From Cyanidiococcus yangmingshanensis (Eukaryota; Rhodophyta; Bangiophyceae; Cyanidiales; Cyanidiaceae): DNA of 64,000 nucleotides. The DNA lies in NCBI GenBank assembly GCA_013995675.1, contig VWRR01000004.1, forward strand, positions 372,001 to 436,000. Reading direction: 5' to 3'. Position numbers and translations under genes: made by a program. The first letter of the stretch is position 1; each line of letters opens with the position of its first letter. The notes beneath the pieces are model-generated. The model saw only the letters and a list, made by a program, of their open reading frames with translations. It was not told the origin of the DNA and ran no database searches. This document shows, piece by piece, positions 10,053 to 20,702 of the stretch.

Positions 10053-11438
10053 AGCGAGATCGTTCGCAGAACGGCATCGCCCATGCCGGGGTCGCGCCAC
10101 CGCCACGCGTCCCCCGATGCGTCATAACACCTCCTGAATAGCAACTGAGAAGCGATTCCGGAATGCATGTTTTGGAAACGAGTCCAGAATAGCGTGCACT
10201 CATAAGTCTCGTCCATGCCAATAGACGGGACTCGCAGACGCATTTGACGAGAGCATACCGCAACGCGTCGTAGTCCAAGCAGACACCGAGACCGTGTCGC
10301 CCCGCGGTCAACCAAAATATTCACGGCAACTCGGCAACTAGATCGCTTCGAACAGAATATACACTGCTGTCGAAATAGAGCACTTTCAGCGCATCTCTCT
10401 GATAAGCAGCGAAAAACGAACGCTTGCGTGGTGGCTTTGTCGCATCCACCGATTCCATTCATGAATGGGTCACACTCGATGCCAAGCCAAGAATGTTCCT
10501 GCTCCCATGGCGACACTGTTCCATTTCGCGTTGATCGTGACACGGGTGTGATTACGCACGAGGCTGGAGGCCATCAACCGTCGGGCTGCGCGTGTGGACA
10601 CGTGTCCAGTCTCGACATGCATGGTGACAGGGACAGGCGTTGGCGCGACACGTCACCGATGGCTTGATGCTTGGATTCAGCCGCTGCGTGTACTTGATCT
10701 CGGCTGGGACGAGTGTCTCAGTGCCTTGGATCTGATTCGATGGTGAAGCGACCAGGATGCATGCGTGGCGAGAGGTTCTCATCAATGAATCGATACAGGC
10801 ATGTATTGGTGAATTCGGGTTTGTCTCTATCCTGAATGAATCCAGACGACTACAGATGTCCAAGGAGATTTCATGAATGAGTTCACGAATTCAGATAGCT
10901 GTCTGTAACGTATGTTCGCGCATCAAAACAATTCAAAGGTCGTTGCTGGGGCGCGATCCTTCACGCGAGTCGACGAGTCTCGAACGACTAGATCGGATAG
11001 ACAGGGTATGAAACCGTTTCCAAATCTAACCAACCATAATGACCAATTGTGTTATAGAAAAAGTATCTTTTCCGTTCACTTGTTATGAACATAGGACTGC
11101 TGGTTATGGGAGACGTTCCTGCCAAAGACCAAATTCAGCTCGAAAATCGTGCGATGGCGAAGGAATCGATTCCGGCCACGCAATGCCGCAGCGAGCGATG
11201 ATCCCGACACCGTTTCTCGTCCCTGCGGATTCACTGAAGCGCACTCAATAACGGTTGACTCTGGTCAGACTTTTCAGTAGTGGTTTTCAGGATCCTCTTG
11301 CGTTTTTGGAAGCGTGTGCTCAGCGCGAGTTATTTTTGCTGGTCCGTAGGTGGTTCAAGAACGTTGTAGAGTTCTCGGAGCCTGGGTGCGCCGACGACAC
11401 CAGCGCACGGTCCAGCACACGTGGACGGTTGTGCACCT
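10053..11438. other. Intergenic between divergent genes
   Basis: This region separates the starts of Rit1 (minus) and the RING-H2 protein (plus), so it should hold two promoters. Open frames within it are short or start without ATG, and none resembles a family. Confidence 0.5.
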
Positions 11439-13427
11439 ATGGCCACTATGGTTCCGTGTCGGGTCTTCCTTTTGCTGCTGCTTATTTACATCAGCTTCGG
11501 TTTCTATGGGGGAACCTACGTGAAGGCCGATACTGCAGCGTTTCCTTCACCAATACCTTGGAGTTCAGTCAACGAGACGTGCACGAACCAGACCATCCTG
11601 GGTGAGCACTTGTCGGCATGCTTCGTGCAGCTGCCCCCGTCCGATACCGCCATTTCGATGCGTCTGAATACCTCAGGGATACAGAGTACTTATTTAATCA
11701 TCGAAATGTCACGAGAGAACTTTACAGTGGATGCGTTTCGATACGCAGGGCGGACTGAGCTCTCTGTGCGGGACGCGGACAACCACACGCTCGCGACGGA
11801 CAGCTGGGGTGCGTTCGCGGGCCTCCCCTACGTTTTTGTCGTATTGAATCAATCTCAGTTTGTGAACGGATCATTAAGCATTGATATCCTGGCGAATTAC
11901 ACGCACGTGTGGACAAGCGCCCCCGAGTTTGCTCCAGTGCAGGGGCCGATTCGCTTGCGTTTCGCAGACGCGTTGAACGAGACCTGTGGTCTTGGGCCTT
12001 TCTCAAACCGTCTGTGTTGGGGAAACGGTACCTGCAACACGGATGGACAATGTGCATGCAATGGCACGTTTGTGGGTCAATATTGCTCGGCGCGTGCGCC
12101 GAATATCTCCTTAGGGGCAAGTCAGACGTCGTTGGTGAACTTTAGCACTTTCTCCTATTACCAGTTTTTCGCGAGCGGTTTGAACGAAAGCTCTGGAACA
12201 AACTATGCGGTCAAAATGACGTGGAACGAACAAGCTGGTTGCCCTGAGCTGTACGTGAAACAAAGCAATGAATCGTACACTTCGATGCCGGTTTTCCTGA
12301 CCTTTTATCCGAATAACAATTTTCCGGCGAACTACACAGATGCGAACAGTTTTCTTTGCGGATATACGACTCAGAATGTGCTCTTACCGCCGAATGCAGG
12401 GTCATACTGGGTAACAGTCGCGAATCGGTACTGCACACCCTCGTTGAACCAGAATCCCGAATCCCCAGCAAATGTAACGCTGCAAGTCTTTCGCTGCGGT
12501 GGCAACGGTGCTGCGACGTGCCCGCCGCCCTCGTCATCATGCACGAATCCCAGCTTTCTGAACAGTTGGTACTTTTTGCTTCCCATTCTATTTGGAGGGA
12601 TCGCTGGCGTGTTGGGCATTGGTTTGCTGCTCGCGTGGCTCTTCCCGCGGCGCCAGCTGCCCATGGACCCCGGTGTTCTCTACGCGATGGGACCCTACGT
12701 CACTGAGGAGGAAGCTCGACGTCTGCTCGGTGGAGGGATTCGTATTCTGCCTCTGCGTGGACGCCACTTGGTGCGTCTCCGTTTGCCACCGATACCGCAG
12801 GAAAAGATCGAGGCAGTCTTTCCGGCAGCGACGTACTCGATTGCAGAAGCAGCTGCATGGAGGAGCGCCAAGGCCACCGATAGCGAACAGGAAAAAAGCG
12901 TCCCAACAGAGGGTCAAGAACCGGCGATTACCCCGACAACCTCTACAGAGGCAAATGACTCCAACCTAACCTCGTATATGGTTCTAGGGCCTTCTTCAGT
13001 GCAATCGAATAGATCTGCAGTTCGAGACTTTACGGCCACTGAGGCAACCGAGACTCTCATCAAAACCTCGGGCTCTCCGGCGTCTAACGTGGAATCAGCG
13101 TTGGATCAGCGACAGGCGTCTATCGCATATAGCAACGTCACTTGTCCTGTCTGTCTTGAAGACTTTTCTGATGACGATCGCGTTCGTCGCGTGGGCTGCC
13201 ACCACCTCTTCCACACCGACTGTATTGATCCGTGGCTGAGGAAGCATCCCGCGTGTCCGGTTTGCCGGGAGGACTTTTCTGCATTACTACGTGGTTCCGA
13301 TGTACCAAATGGACCGCGTTGCCCTGAGCCCGTAGCCCAACCTGGGGATGTAGAGCGTGGCATTACGGTGCCGGCTTCGCTTGCACCTGCTTCCAGCTGC
13401 GGCCGAGCCACCAGTGACAACCAATAA
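11439..13427 (+). CDS. Membrane RING-H2 E3 ubiquitin ligase with EGF-like lumenal part
   Basis: The 662-residue protein begins with a signal peptide or anchor (FLLLLLIYISFGFYGG near residues 9-25). A long lumenal or extracellular part rich in N-X-S/T sites follows, with a cysteine cluster resembling an EGF repeat around 190-220 (CWGNGTCNTDGQCAC). Near 380-405 is one strong transmembrane helix, then a cytosolic part ending in a RING-H2 domain at about 569-609. Its Cys/His ligands follow the C3H2C3 pattern (CPVC...GCHHLFH...CPVC). By family knowledge it should recruit an E2 and ubiquitinate membrane or secretory-pathway targets; the substrate is unknown. After the stop, an in-phase-plus-one frame continues to 13584 with very similar Pro/Asn/Ser-rich composition. 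The true protein may therefore be about 50 residues longer across a +1 break near 13385-13420. Confidence 0.85.
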   Translation: MATMVPCRVFLLLLLIYISFGFYGGTYVKADTAAFPSPIPWSSVNETCTNQTILGEHLSACFVQLPPSDTAISMRLNTSGIQSTYLIIEMSRENFTVDAFRYAGRTELSVRDADNHTLATDSWGAFAGLPYVFVVLNQSQFVNGSLSIDILANYTHVWTSAPEFAPVQGPIRLRFADALNETCGLGPFSNRLCWGNGTCNTDGQCACNGTFVGQYCSARAPNISLGASQTSLVNFSTFSYYQFFASGLNESSGTNYAVKMTWNEQAGCPELYVKQSNESYTSMPVFLTFYPNNNFPANYTDANSFLCGYTTQNVLLPPNAGSYWVTVANRYCTPSLNQNPESPANVTLQVFRCGGNGAATCPPPSSSCTNPSFLNSWYFLLPILFGGIAGVLGIGLLLAWLFPRRQLPMDPGVLYAMGPYVTEEEARRLLGGGIRILPLRGRHLVRLRLPPIPQEKIEAVFPAATYSIAEAAAWRSAKATDSEQEKSVPTEGQEPAITPTTSTEANDSNLTSYMVLGPSSVQSNRSAVRDFTATEATETLIKTSGSPASNVESALDQRQASIAYSNVTCPVCLEDFSDDDRVRRVGCHHLFHTDCIDPWLRKHPACPVCREDFSALLRGSDVPNGPRCPEPVAQPGDVERGITVPASLAPASSCGRATSDNQ

Positions 13428-14515
13428 CGAACCTGCCTCTAACAGCGTTGACCCTGGCCAAGCGGCACGCTCGCGCTGGCCGAACTGGTTGCGCATTCGC
13501 ATCGCTCGCAACCATCCGGCGACGTCTACCAACCCTATGATGCCGGAGCAGGAACCGTCTGTCCCGTCAAACGATCGACCTTAATCTGTCGATCGGTGCG
13601 AACGGGAAGCTCGAGCGCTGCTGAACATCCGCCTGGACGATTGCGATATGGACTGTATCATCCTCACGGACTTGGAAATCAACAACCGTGGTGCCACCAG
13701 CGTTACGGTACGTGAATGGAAGCCTTACAAATAGCGTGCATGGCAACGGAGGGGATCTCGAAAATAGCTCCGCGGTCTGTCGAAGGCAGAGCGTCGGTGA
13801 TTCATCGCCACCTGCGCAAGGCGCTCGTCGTTCGCAATCATGGCTGCTCACCAGATGCCCCGTTATCGATAGGTATTGACGAAAACACAACAGCATGGTA
13901 CCATCGGACTGTGCCTCCTTCTCCCATGCGCTGTACAATGCGGAGCAGGCTACTTGCGGACGCGTCCAGGTTTATTTGCACACTGGAGAGTGGGTAAACT
14001 GCATTGAATAGACTTGGTCATCACGAGAGCGCTCCGACGATCATATCCTCTTCCATCATCGCTTCGATCAACAAGACCACCTCGAGCTTGTGATTGATCT
14101 TCGTTTGCAGGAACAGGACTTGTCCAGGGCCCGTTCGAACGACAGGTTGCCGTTTCGGCCGTATCGTGCATTCTCGTTCCTTCTCTTTTCCCTGCTGGCG
14201 CGTTTTTCTTCAGGGAAGCTGAAAAGGATTCTGTGTTTCGTTGCTATGTTCGTCATCAAACTCTAAGAACATCCTTTTTCATCATTTTTCAAGCACAAGC
14301 AACGAGTTTGAACGGATCCCCAAGGCGTGGTCAGTGAGAGTCCTTGTCCGCCGAACGAACCTCGGTGCCGACCAAACTTGTTCGGGCGCTTCTCTTCGAG
14401 TCGGCAAAGCCGCGCAACTGGTGGCCGCTGGCTTCCTTTGCGAGACCGGTCAGGAACTCGATCTACTTGACTTGATTGATACAGTGAATCGAAGGCAACA
14501 ATTGGAGACTTGGTG
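13428..14515 (+). other. Unresolved coding-like stretch broken over several frames
   Basis: No single long frame exists, but protein-like pieces occur in successive plus-strand phases. They are a Pro/Asn-rich piece to 13584 (probable RING protein tail), one ending EWKPYK at about 13735, one around 13893-14009 (starting MVPSDCASF), one around 14042-14266 with a hydrophobic C-terminal segment, and one ending at 14516 with TGQELDLLDLID. The minus strand also has a plausible piece at 13567-13720. This fits either a further gene with several single-base breaks or two small genes. No family was recognised and no function is proposed. Confidence 0.3.
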
Positions 14516-15430
14516 ATGCCGATTTGGTCGAGCGGCTCTTGGCCTAGCGCAGTCGCGAGCAGCCGTATCCTGCACTTGTTTGCGAAACAACGATCGATCG
14601 CTTCGCATTTCCGAGAAACTGTTGCGCGGAGCAATCTCAATCGGCAACTTCTCTCGAGTCATGGAGTGTTGGCGCGAACGTTTGGTGCAGCATCGGACCA
14701 GGTTGTCCCAAAGTGGCAGGGTACACCCCACATACTGCGCTGACAAGTCTACACGCAGCTCGTCGTTCAAGCCTGGAGAAACGCATCCTTAGGAAACTTA
14801 GGCGTTCGGGAACCTTGATTCCTGCAGTTCTCCAGCGTTATCACGAACAAGACCTCTTTCTGGCAGTGTCAATAGAACCGCTGTATGCAGACCTCCATAT
14901 TCATCGTCGGTACGCGCGGACACGGAACCACCCGAACGCGTTCTGCTGGACCACTCTATAACCTCTTCGTTTACGACACCGAAGCAGAGGCGATCGCTGC
15001 CCAAAAAGGCTCTAGAGAGCCACCTGAGCTCTGTTTCCGAGCAGTCCTGAAGCAGCTCCATATTGATCCGTTGAGCAGCATGCCAATCCACGCGGGTCTG
15101 TACGCGTTTGATCTCACGGGACGACTCCATCCGCACGGTTTTCGAATGCGTCTGCCAGTCCGACCGGTCGATATTGAAGATTGTGCAGACCTGCGCTTTG
15201 GTTATGTGAACCAAATCGTACGCGCGGTGGATGTCTTTGTGGCACCGGACTCCGTCCCACCGCCATTCCTGCCTATCAGTGTCGGTCAACGACGTCTGGG
15301 CGAGCGTCTCTACGGTCGAGATATAACTTGTCCACCAGGGGTGCGTCTTGTTCATGGAACAGAAGCTCTCATGGTTCTGAAACTCACGCGTGTTTCACGA
15401 AGTCGAGCCGATGCTGAGGCGAATGCCTAG
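14516..15430 (+). CDS. Organellar ribosomal protein bL25 (CTC family), broken frame
   Basis: Three adjoining plus-strand frames give one protein. The ATG at 14516 opens a basic, Ser/Arg-rich, acid-poor leader typical of mitochondrial import. A second frame supplies the bL25 N-terminal motif (LRRSGTLIPAVL), and the third (from about 14890 to 15430) the rest of the family. That includes AVLKQLHIDPLSSMPIH, the P-V-x-P strand, FGYVNQIVRAVDV, and the C-terminal beta domain around GERLYGRDITCPPGV. bL25 binds 5S rRNA in bacterial-type ribosomes, so a mitochondrial (or plastid) large-subunit role is inferred. The first frame change lies near a CCCC run at 14726-14729 and needs one missing or two extra bases; the second, between 14890 and 14935, is a +1. 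The leader assignment is less certain than the domain. Confidence 0.72.
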
Positions 15431-15662
15431 ATCCGGACCATGTTGCTGTTCGGTTTCCAATGTCCATGGATCATGGCTACTGGAAGAGGTCGGAGCCAGT
15501 TCCACAGTATGGATCGACAAGGCATCGACGTTCGGGCTGCGCATGGGCCGAGGCAATCGGTTGCCACAAACAAGCCTGGACTGGTGCAAGAGCAGCGTGC
15601 TGCACTCATGAATCTCGGATGGATGGATGGATGGATGAATAGATTACCTTCCTGATCGAGAT
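15431..15662. repeat. Convergent spacer with (GGAT)5 microsatellite
   Basis: The spacer between bL25 and the minus-strand gene ending at 15663 contains five tandem GGAT units at 15617-15636. Nothing else was recognised. Confidence 0.8.
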
Positions 15663-16724
15663 CTACAGGAATAAGCGCGCTGTCTCGCTTTGCTCGATGA
15701 TTGAGGTAATCGCTTGTCGAAGCGATGCCTCGACAGCAGCACCTTGAACACCTCCAGGTATTCGAGGAGAGCGACCAACGACATCGTACGGGTTGTGCAT
15801 CACCGAAGATGCATCTGTTGCGGGAATATCGACTCGGTTGGTCGCGCCAAGACCCGCTGTCAGTATATCGTTGACATCTATCCGAGCAGCTCCGTTGAGG
15901 AAAGCGGATGATGCCGTCGTTCAGGGGATCGGCTCTTCGGCAGCACATCCAGGGAGGTTGTGTCCTCCTCTTCCAAAGCTTGAATATCATCAACGGCTTG
16001 ATTGACTGCATCGGTTGCCTGATGAGGGTGCCAATGAACTTTCGTCGAGGCGTCTGCCGCGGAGCCATTGCCGCACGCGAGCCTTGGGTTCCATACAACC
16101 TGCCTGCTGCAACGCTTGCATCATCTCCTGCAACAGGTCCTTCCACGGAACATAGAGCGTCTCAGGCAGGCCCTGTATATGATAGGAAAAGTCCTGACGC
16201 CCCCAAGTGTTCAGAACCTGTCGAGCTGCGGCCCGCAAACGCCGTCGAGCTCTCGTTCGCAGCGTTGCTCGCTTCCCAAAGACCGCCTTCGTCGTCCGCA
16301 CTTCAAAAAAAGGTTGCGCTTTTGGATCACGACACGGATTGGCTGTCAAGACAAAGCACTGCTGTTCTGACTTTCGAGGAGGCGGACGACTGCCCCTCCG
16401 AGGATGACTACCCCGTCTGGGGTCTCGCTGCTGTCGAGACGGAGGCGCTGAACGCTTACCCTTCGCGCTGCCGCCGCTGACATTCCTTCCTTTGGCGAGT
16501 ATCCATCCGCTGCCAGTCTTTTTGGGTTGGATCTCAGTGTCTAAAAACACCGAACAAACCGAGTTCTCCGCTCGTTGCGAAGTCGACTGGAGCGCGCTTC
16601 CCTCCAGAGGAATGCAGTTCCAGGAACACCAGGCCGCCGAACTAGACAACACTCTGCTCTGGGGCAACTGACGAAAGCCTGTAACCGCTGACAACGTAAA
16701 AGACAAGCAAAGGCCATATTTCAT
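15663..16724 (-). CDS. Unknown basic protein, probable organelle leader, broken frame
   Basis: From the ATG at 16724, a hydrophobic, Ser-rich leader (MKYGLCLSFTLSAV...) is followed by a strongly basic Arg/Ser/Pro-rich stretch and a more ordered segment (LPETLYVPWKDLLQEM). The frame then closes near 16000, but adjacent frames continue with clearly protein-like sequence. The next piece contains DAVNQAVDDIQALEEEDTTS, and after a second change comes a piece with VNDILTAGLGATNRVDIP, ending SIIEQSETARLFL at 15665. The first change (about 16022-16032) is +1. The second (about 15877-15906) is -1, so the starting phase is restored. The family is not recognised; the leader suggests plastid or secretory entry and the basic part suggests nucleic-acid binding, both inferences. 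The plus-strand frame at 15908-16480 is judged a shadow. Confidence 0.5.
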
Positions 16725-16959
16725 TGCAATTCCGACTGCTGTCGAACCGTCCGTCAACGAGACAACCGCCTACAATCAAGAGAGCTTCTCGCCCGAAACA
16801 CTCGGTCCTATCGCTCCCAGAACGGCGCTGCAGTGGTGCCTGGGTTGGCTACTCTTTTTTTCGACGACACACCTGATCGTTCAGGGAAATGGGTTTCGGG
16901 CACCTTGTCGGACAAGTCGACTGAGAGACGGGACCATAAAGTCGCGATCATTGAACGAC

Positions 16960-17712
16960 ATGAACTGGGGGTTTCGTTCACTCCCGAAGCGTTCTTCAGG
17001 AGCAGACTTGTCGTTCCAGGGATCGACGGCGAGCGAGCACGGCCTAGCACGTGTCCCTTCATCGAGCCCTTCTGTTTCGGTTCGCGACGATCAGAGCGAG
17101 AAACTTGAGCCTTTAAGCGAGGGAGTTGAGCGTGCAGAGCCCATCAGTCCTGTCGCCCAAGCGAGCGTATTCGATCGACCGCGAAAGTTCGCGTACCTGG
17201 ACCACACGGCAGACGTGATGATCCACGCCTGGTCCTCCTGCTTACCGGGTGCTTTCGCTCAGTGCCTCCTCGGCCTCTACGGAATAATGCTGAACATTGA
17301 ACAGGTGCAATTATGTCCTACGATGGACGCGCAAACATGGACGGCAGAAGGCCACGATCTGAAGAGTTTACTGTACAACTTTCTCGAAGAGGGTCTTTAT
17401 CGGTTTCATGTGGACGGTTTCGTTGCTGCGCGAGTGATCGTAGACGAGTGGCAAGCGCCCATCGATGACACAGCACTCGCAGAAGATGACGTTGGTGCAG
17501 CTGAGGCAGCAGCTCCGGATCAAGTGAACGCATTCCGGATGCGGGTGCGGGCGTACGGCGAGCAGTATGATCGTCTGAAGCATGAGTCGGGCACCGAAGT
17601 AAAGGCGATCACCTACAGTGCCATGACAATTCGAAGACGACGACTTGAAGAGGCATCGACCGAAACGGATCCTGACCGAGTCTACCAAGTATTTGTGATC
17701 GTGGATATTTGA
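16960..17712 (+). CDS. Archease (tRNA ligase cofactor)
   Basis: The 250-residue protein has an unconserved Ser-rich N-terminal region of about 75 residues, then the archease fold. The fold shows the signature YLDHTADVMIHAW with metal-binding Asp, a LLYNFLEEGLYRF segment, EVKAITYSAM near the end, and the conserved C-terminal V-I-V-D-I whose Asp also binds metal. Archease activates RtcB-type RNA ligases, helping guanylylation and multiple turnover in tRNA splicing. That fits an alga whose tRNA genes are known to be intron-rich. A 20-residue Ala/Asp-rich insert is present mid-domain (around DDVGAAEAAAPDQ). The ATG at 16960 is the first in this frame; the preceding TTG is ignored. The frame is intact. 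Confidence 0.9.
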   Translation: MNWGFRSLPKRSSGADLSFQGSTASEHGLARVPSSSPSVSVRDDQSEKLEPLSEGVERAEPISPVAQASVFDRPRKFAYLDHTADVMIHAWSSCLPGAFAQCLLGLYGIMLNIEQVQLCPTMDAQTWTAEGHDLKSLLYNFLEEGLYRFHVDGFVAARVIVDEWQAPIDDTALAEDDVGAAEAAAPDQVNAFRMRVRAYGEQYDRLKHESGTEVKAITYSAMTIRRRRLEEASTETDPDRVYQVFVIVDI

Positions 17713-18652
17713 GTGATCCGATTGATCTAGCCGATGACGCGAGCACTCCCTATCTCGTTGATGACGGACGGTCACAGAGGTTGCGAGGTCATTGGCCTGA
17801 CACAAGCTGGTCGCAAGAATCTGCGATAGAGCGACTTGCCTCCTATTAATCCTTGGCTAAGACAAAGGAGGGCATCTCGACGGTGAGTTTGGCTTGTTTC
17901 GCATGATCATTTGCCCTTTTTCAGCCAAGGAGATAACGTGCTACAAAGCCAGCGATGGCTATCGAGGAGGATAGGACTCTGATTCGATGTCTCTACCCAG
18001 ACGTATATCGTTCTTAGGGATAGTTTTACGATCTGAGAGCGAGGTTTCCCTATTGGCAGCACTAGAAGGCCATGGATGCGAACGTTACCATTGCAATCCT
18101 TCGCGAGTGCGATGACGTGAATGCTCACGAGTGTTGCCTTGATGCGTATCGTCGCGTGTAGACACAGCCGTTTTTCGGCACAATGTCCCGGCGAGACGTG
18201 TTGGCAGAAACGCACCAGAGACAATCAAAGCTAGCGCGCGACTCCGCTCGGTCGTGTAGCTCCCTGCGCTGATCCCGACGAGAACCTCACTGAGAACCCG
18301 AGCGCACCGTTGGCGTCTCAGAAAATAGGTTGCAAAGCCAGAGCGCTGGGTGTTCTCGCCAACGTCAAGGTGGCTTGAAGGCATCGTGCGAGCGTCTCGA
18401 ATGGTGTCGCTTCAATCTCGTCGGTGTCTCGGCATCATTCACGTCGATGGAACGCTTGCTATCAGAGATGCCGGCTTTTGCGCGCTGGAAAGCGCTCGCC
18501 ATGATCAAAGACGATCGTTTGGTCTCCATGTGAAGCATGCATTACCTCGGTTCATAAGACAAGCACCATGATCGATATGGAATAATTTCCAGAGAATCCG
18601 AATTGCCTGCAAATTTAGGGATGTTCGGGTTAAAAAATGCTCGATGGTCATC
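17713..18652. other. Intergenic, possible small minus-strand coding pieces
   Basis: Both flanking genes end here. On the minus strand, two adjoining frames (18384 to 18085, and 18224 to 17907) look weakly protein-like and would join by a +1 change, but no family is recognised. Otherwise nothing is seen. Confidence 0.3.
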
Positions 18653-20702
18653 TCAGCATTTTTGTTGTAAATCATCTGGACTGCTTGTCCAGGTCCAGGA
18701 TGGATCGGTGGTGCTTCCAGCGATGCACACCGACGACCAGCTCCAGCTTGAATGTTTCACAGCGCTGTACCCGGTTTCGGCGTGCTCATGAAGCGCACGC
18801 GGGTGCATATGCATCCTGATACAGGCATATATGGATTCGTTGAGGGATTCTTCACAAGCTCTGGCAAGTGGCCAGAGCGTGACCTCTTCAGACGCATCCG
18901 CAGAGTCGGAGAAGGGAAGTACGAAAAAAAAGGTGTTTCGTTGCTCGCTTGCCTCCCTTGTTGCGGACCCGGCGGGCGAGTTCGTCGCACGTGCGCCAGC
19001 ATCGTCATCCGGTGCAGTTGCCACCAGGACCAGGCAGGCAGACCCAGCTCTAGGTATCGTTCGCGCTCCATTGATGTCAATTCCTGTCTCGAAGAGATGC
19101 GCTGGAAAAGAGCAAAACGCGGTGGGCACTCTGTCTCCAGACCGAGCGCAAGCGTCCCTGAGGCGCCTATTCAGTCGTTGGAGAGCGACCTCTTCAACAC
19201 AATCGTTGAAGGGAATCCGTGTGAATAGCACCTCATGTCGGACATTTCCCCAAAGCGCCAGCGCGGTTCGGGCATCGATGTCGAGGCAAAGCCAAGGACT
19301 GCTCAATGTTCGGGGAGGCCGGTCATCTATTTTTGTGCTGTGCTTACGATTCAACAATTCGTTCGGTGCTGCTGAAGTAGTGCCCACAACCAATCTGTCT
19401 GCACGCTCCTGAAACAGATTGCACGGGGGCAAGCGACCGCCTTGGATGTCCCATGCCGGGTCATGGAAGCTCTCTTCCTTGGTGGAAACTGCCGTCCGTC
19501 GTCGCGCTAGAAACCAGAGGCCTGTGCCCCCTCCTATGAGTGTTGGCGTCTCCGCGTGGTCAAGCCATGCCATTTTTGTGATGTAATCCCCGACACGAGA
19601 CCAAGTGGGGTCACCACCGCAGCCGCTGTATACTTGCTCAATTTTGTACACTTCTGGAAAAGCAGAGATGCGCACTTGACCTTCTATATCAGCACTGCCG
19701 ATAAGCACGCCATCCGGATCTATCGCGAGGGTGGTGATGATCGCCAAATGCCCCATGACTGGCTCAGCGGCTCCATCTGGTGCGGCGTAAAGTGGCGCTT
19801 GGGCCAGATACCTCCATTCCGGGGCCAGCGACGTCTTCTCTGTCTCTGTATCGATCGCATAGACGTCACCAAACTTGTCGGCAACCAGCACGAAACGACC
19901 ATTCAGACTCATCTGAACGGCTGTAAACCGTTTTGGATAGGTCCTGCAGGCCTCACAGCGGTTAGTTTCCTGGTTCTGAGCGCTTGCGTCCCCTGCATGC
20001 TCCACAGCTGGGAACGTCATTTGGATCCGCTCGCTCGGGGAAATTCTCAGACAGCCAAGGGAAGAGCAAACGATTCGTCTTCAACGAGATAAACTCAGAA
20101 ACTCTAGTCCATGTAGTTTGCATGCTTCATCATCGGTCCCCGGCGCGTTATCCAAACCCTCCACGAGGCACTTACTTCTCTACAGCTAGTCGCCATACCG
20201 TTCTTGACGGTGATGGTGCCTCCATTTTATCCGCCGCCAACTCGCGAAAAATACGAACAGTTTTATCCTCACCAGCTGAGGCGACAATCCACGTTTTCTT
20301 CGTGACGCCACGTGCTGTCGTCTGGCTCCAGCTCCCAGTCGCCAGACAACGGGTGCCGTCCCCGAGGGGAGACCTGGCGGCGGCCACCTTCGCCGCTCGC
20401 AACGGTTCCCCTTCCGATCCTGTTTCGGAGTTACCACTTCGAATAGCCTTCAATCTTTTGTGTCTCGAGAGCGTTTCTGAAACTTTAAATGGAGACTTGG
20501 GGCGTGTTGGAACAGCTCCTGCATCGCGTAACCAGATCGGTTGCACGTGAAACACGGGTGCTCGGGTAGCCTCTGTCTCGGCGCGATCTGCAGTTTTAGC
20601 AGCCCATTGAACGAGAAACAGACTTCCATGAAGTGGACCGCTGAAGAAGAGTAGAGCATCCTGTACTGACGCAGTCAGAACGGCGATGCCCTCACGCTGC
20701 AT
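18653..20702 (-). CDS. TRM82: tRNA (guanine-N7) methyltransferase non-catalytic subunit Trm82/WDR4, two exons
   Basis: The gene reads 20702-20176 (exon 1) and 19943-18653 (exon 2), giving about 605 residues. Exon 1 ends with a WD-repeat strand (AGEDKTVRIF). Exon 2 opens with TYPKRFTAVQ and then the Trm82 hallmark VLVADKFGDVYAI, followed by MGHLAIITTLAI and the DIEGQVRISAFPEVYKI block equivalent to the family's DRDEKIRVS...YP. Trm82/WDR4 is the WD40 partner of Trm8/METTL1, which makes m7G46 in tRNA. The intron (listed separately) restores the frame exactly between the two conserved blocks. The protein exceeds yeast Trm82 (444 residues) through long inserts in the second half, and the last 50 residues are Ser/Trp/His-rich and unlike the family. 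The first ATG in frame is 20702. Confidence 0.87.
19944..20175 (-). other. Spliceosomal intron in TRM82 (232 nt)
   Basis: Read on the minus strand, the donor is GTAAGT at 20175-20170, the branch-site-like ACTAACC lies about 25 bases before the 3' end, and the acceptor is GCAG ending at 19944. Splicing joins ...GAG-AA to G-ACC-TAT and keeps one frame through the Trm82 conserved region. Donor, branch motif and length fit the few introns known from Cyanidioschyzon. It is the only convincing intron in the window. Confidence 0.85.

Noticed and set aside
9920-10543. Minus-strand frame of 207 codons overlapping the Rit1 start
   Set aside because: It overlaps the Rit1 N-terminus in another phase, has no family resemblance and an Arg/Cys-rich shadow-like composition.
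13567-13720. Minus-strand piece with TYRNAGGTTVVDFQVRED
   Set aside because: It looks protein-like but is short, lacks an ATG nearby, and opposes an equally plausible plus-strand piece.
15908-16480. Plus-strand frame of 190 codons
   Set aside because: It opposes the unknown basic gene. The minus-strand pieces have better protein character and a leader.
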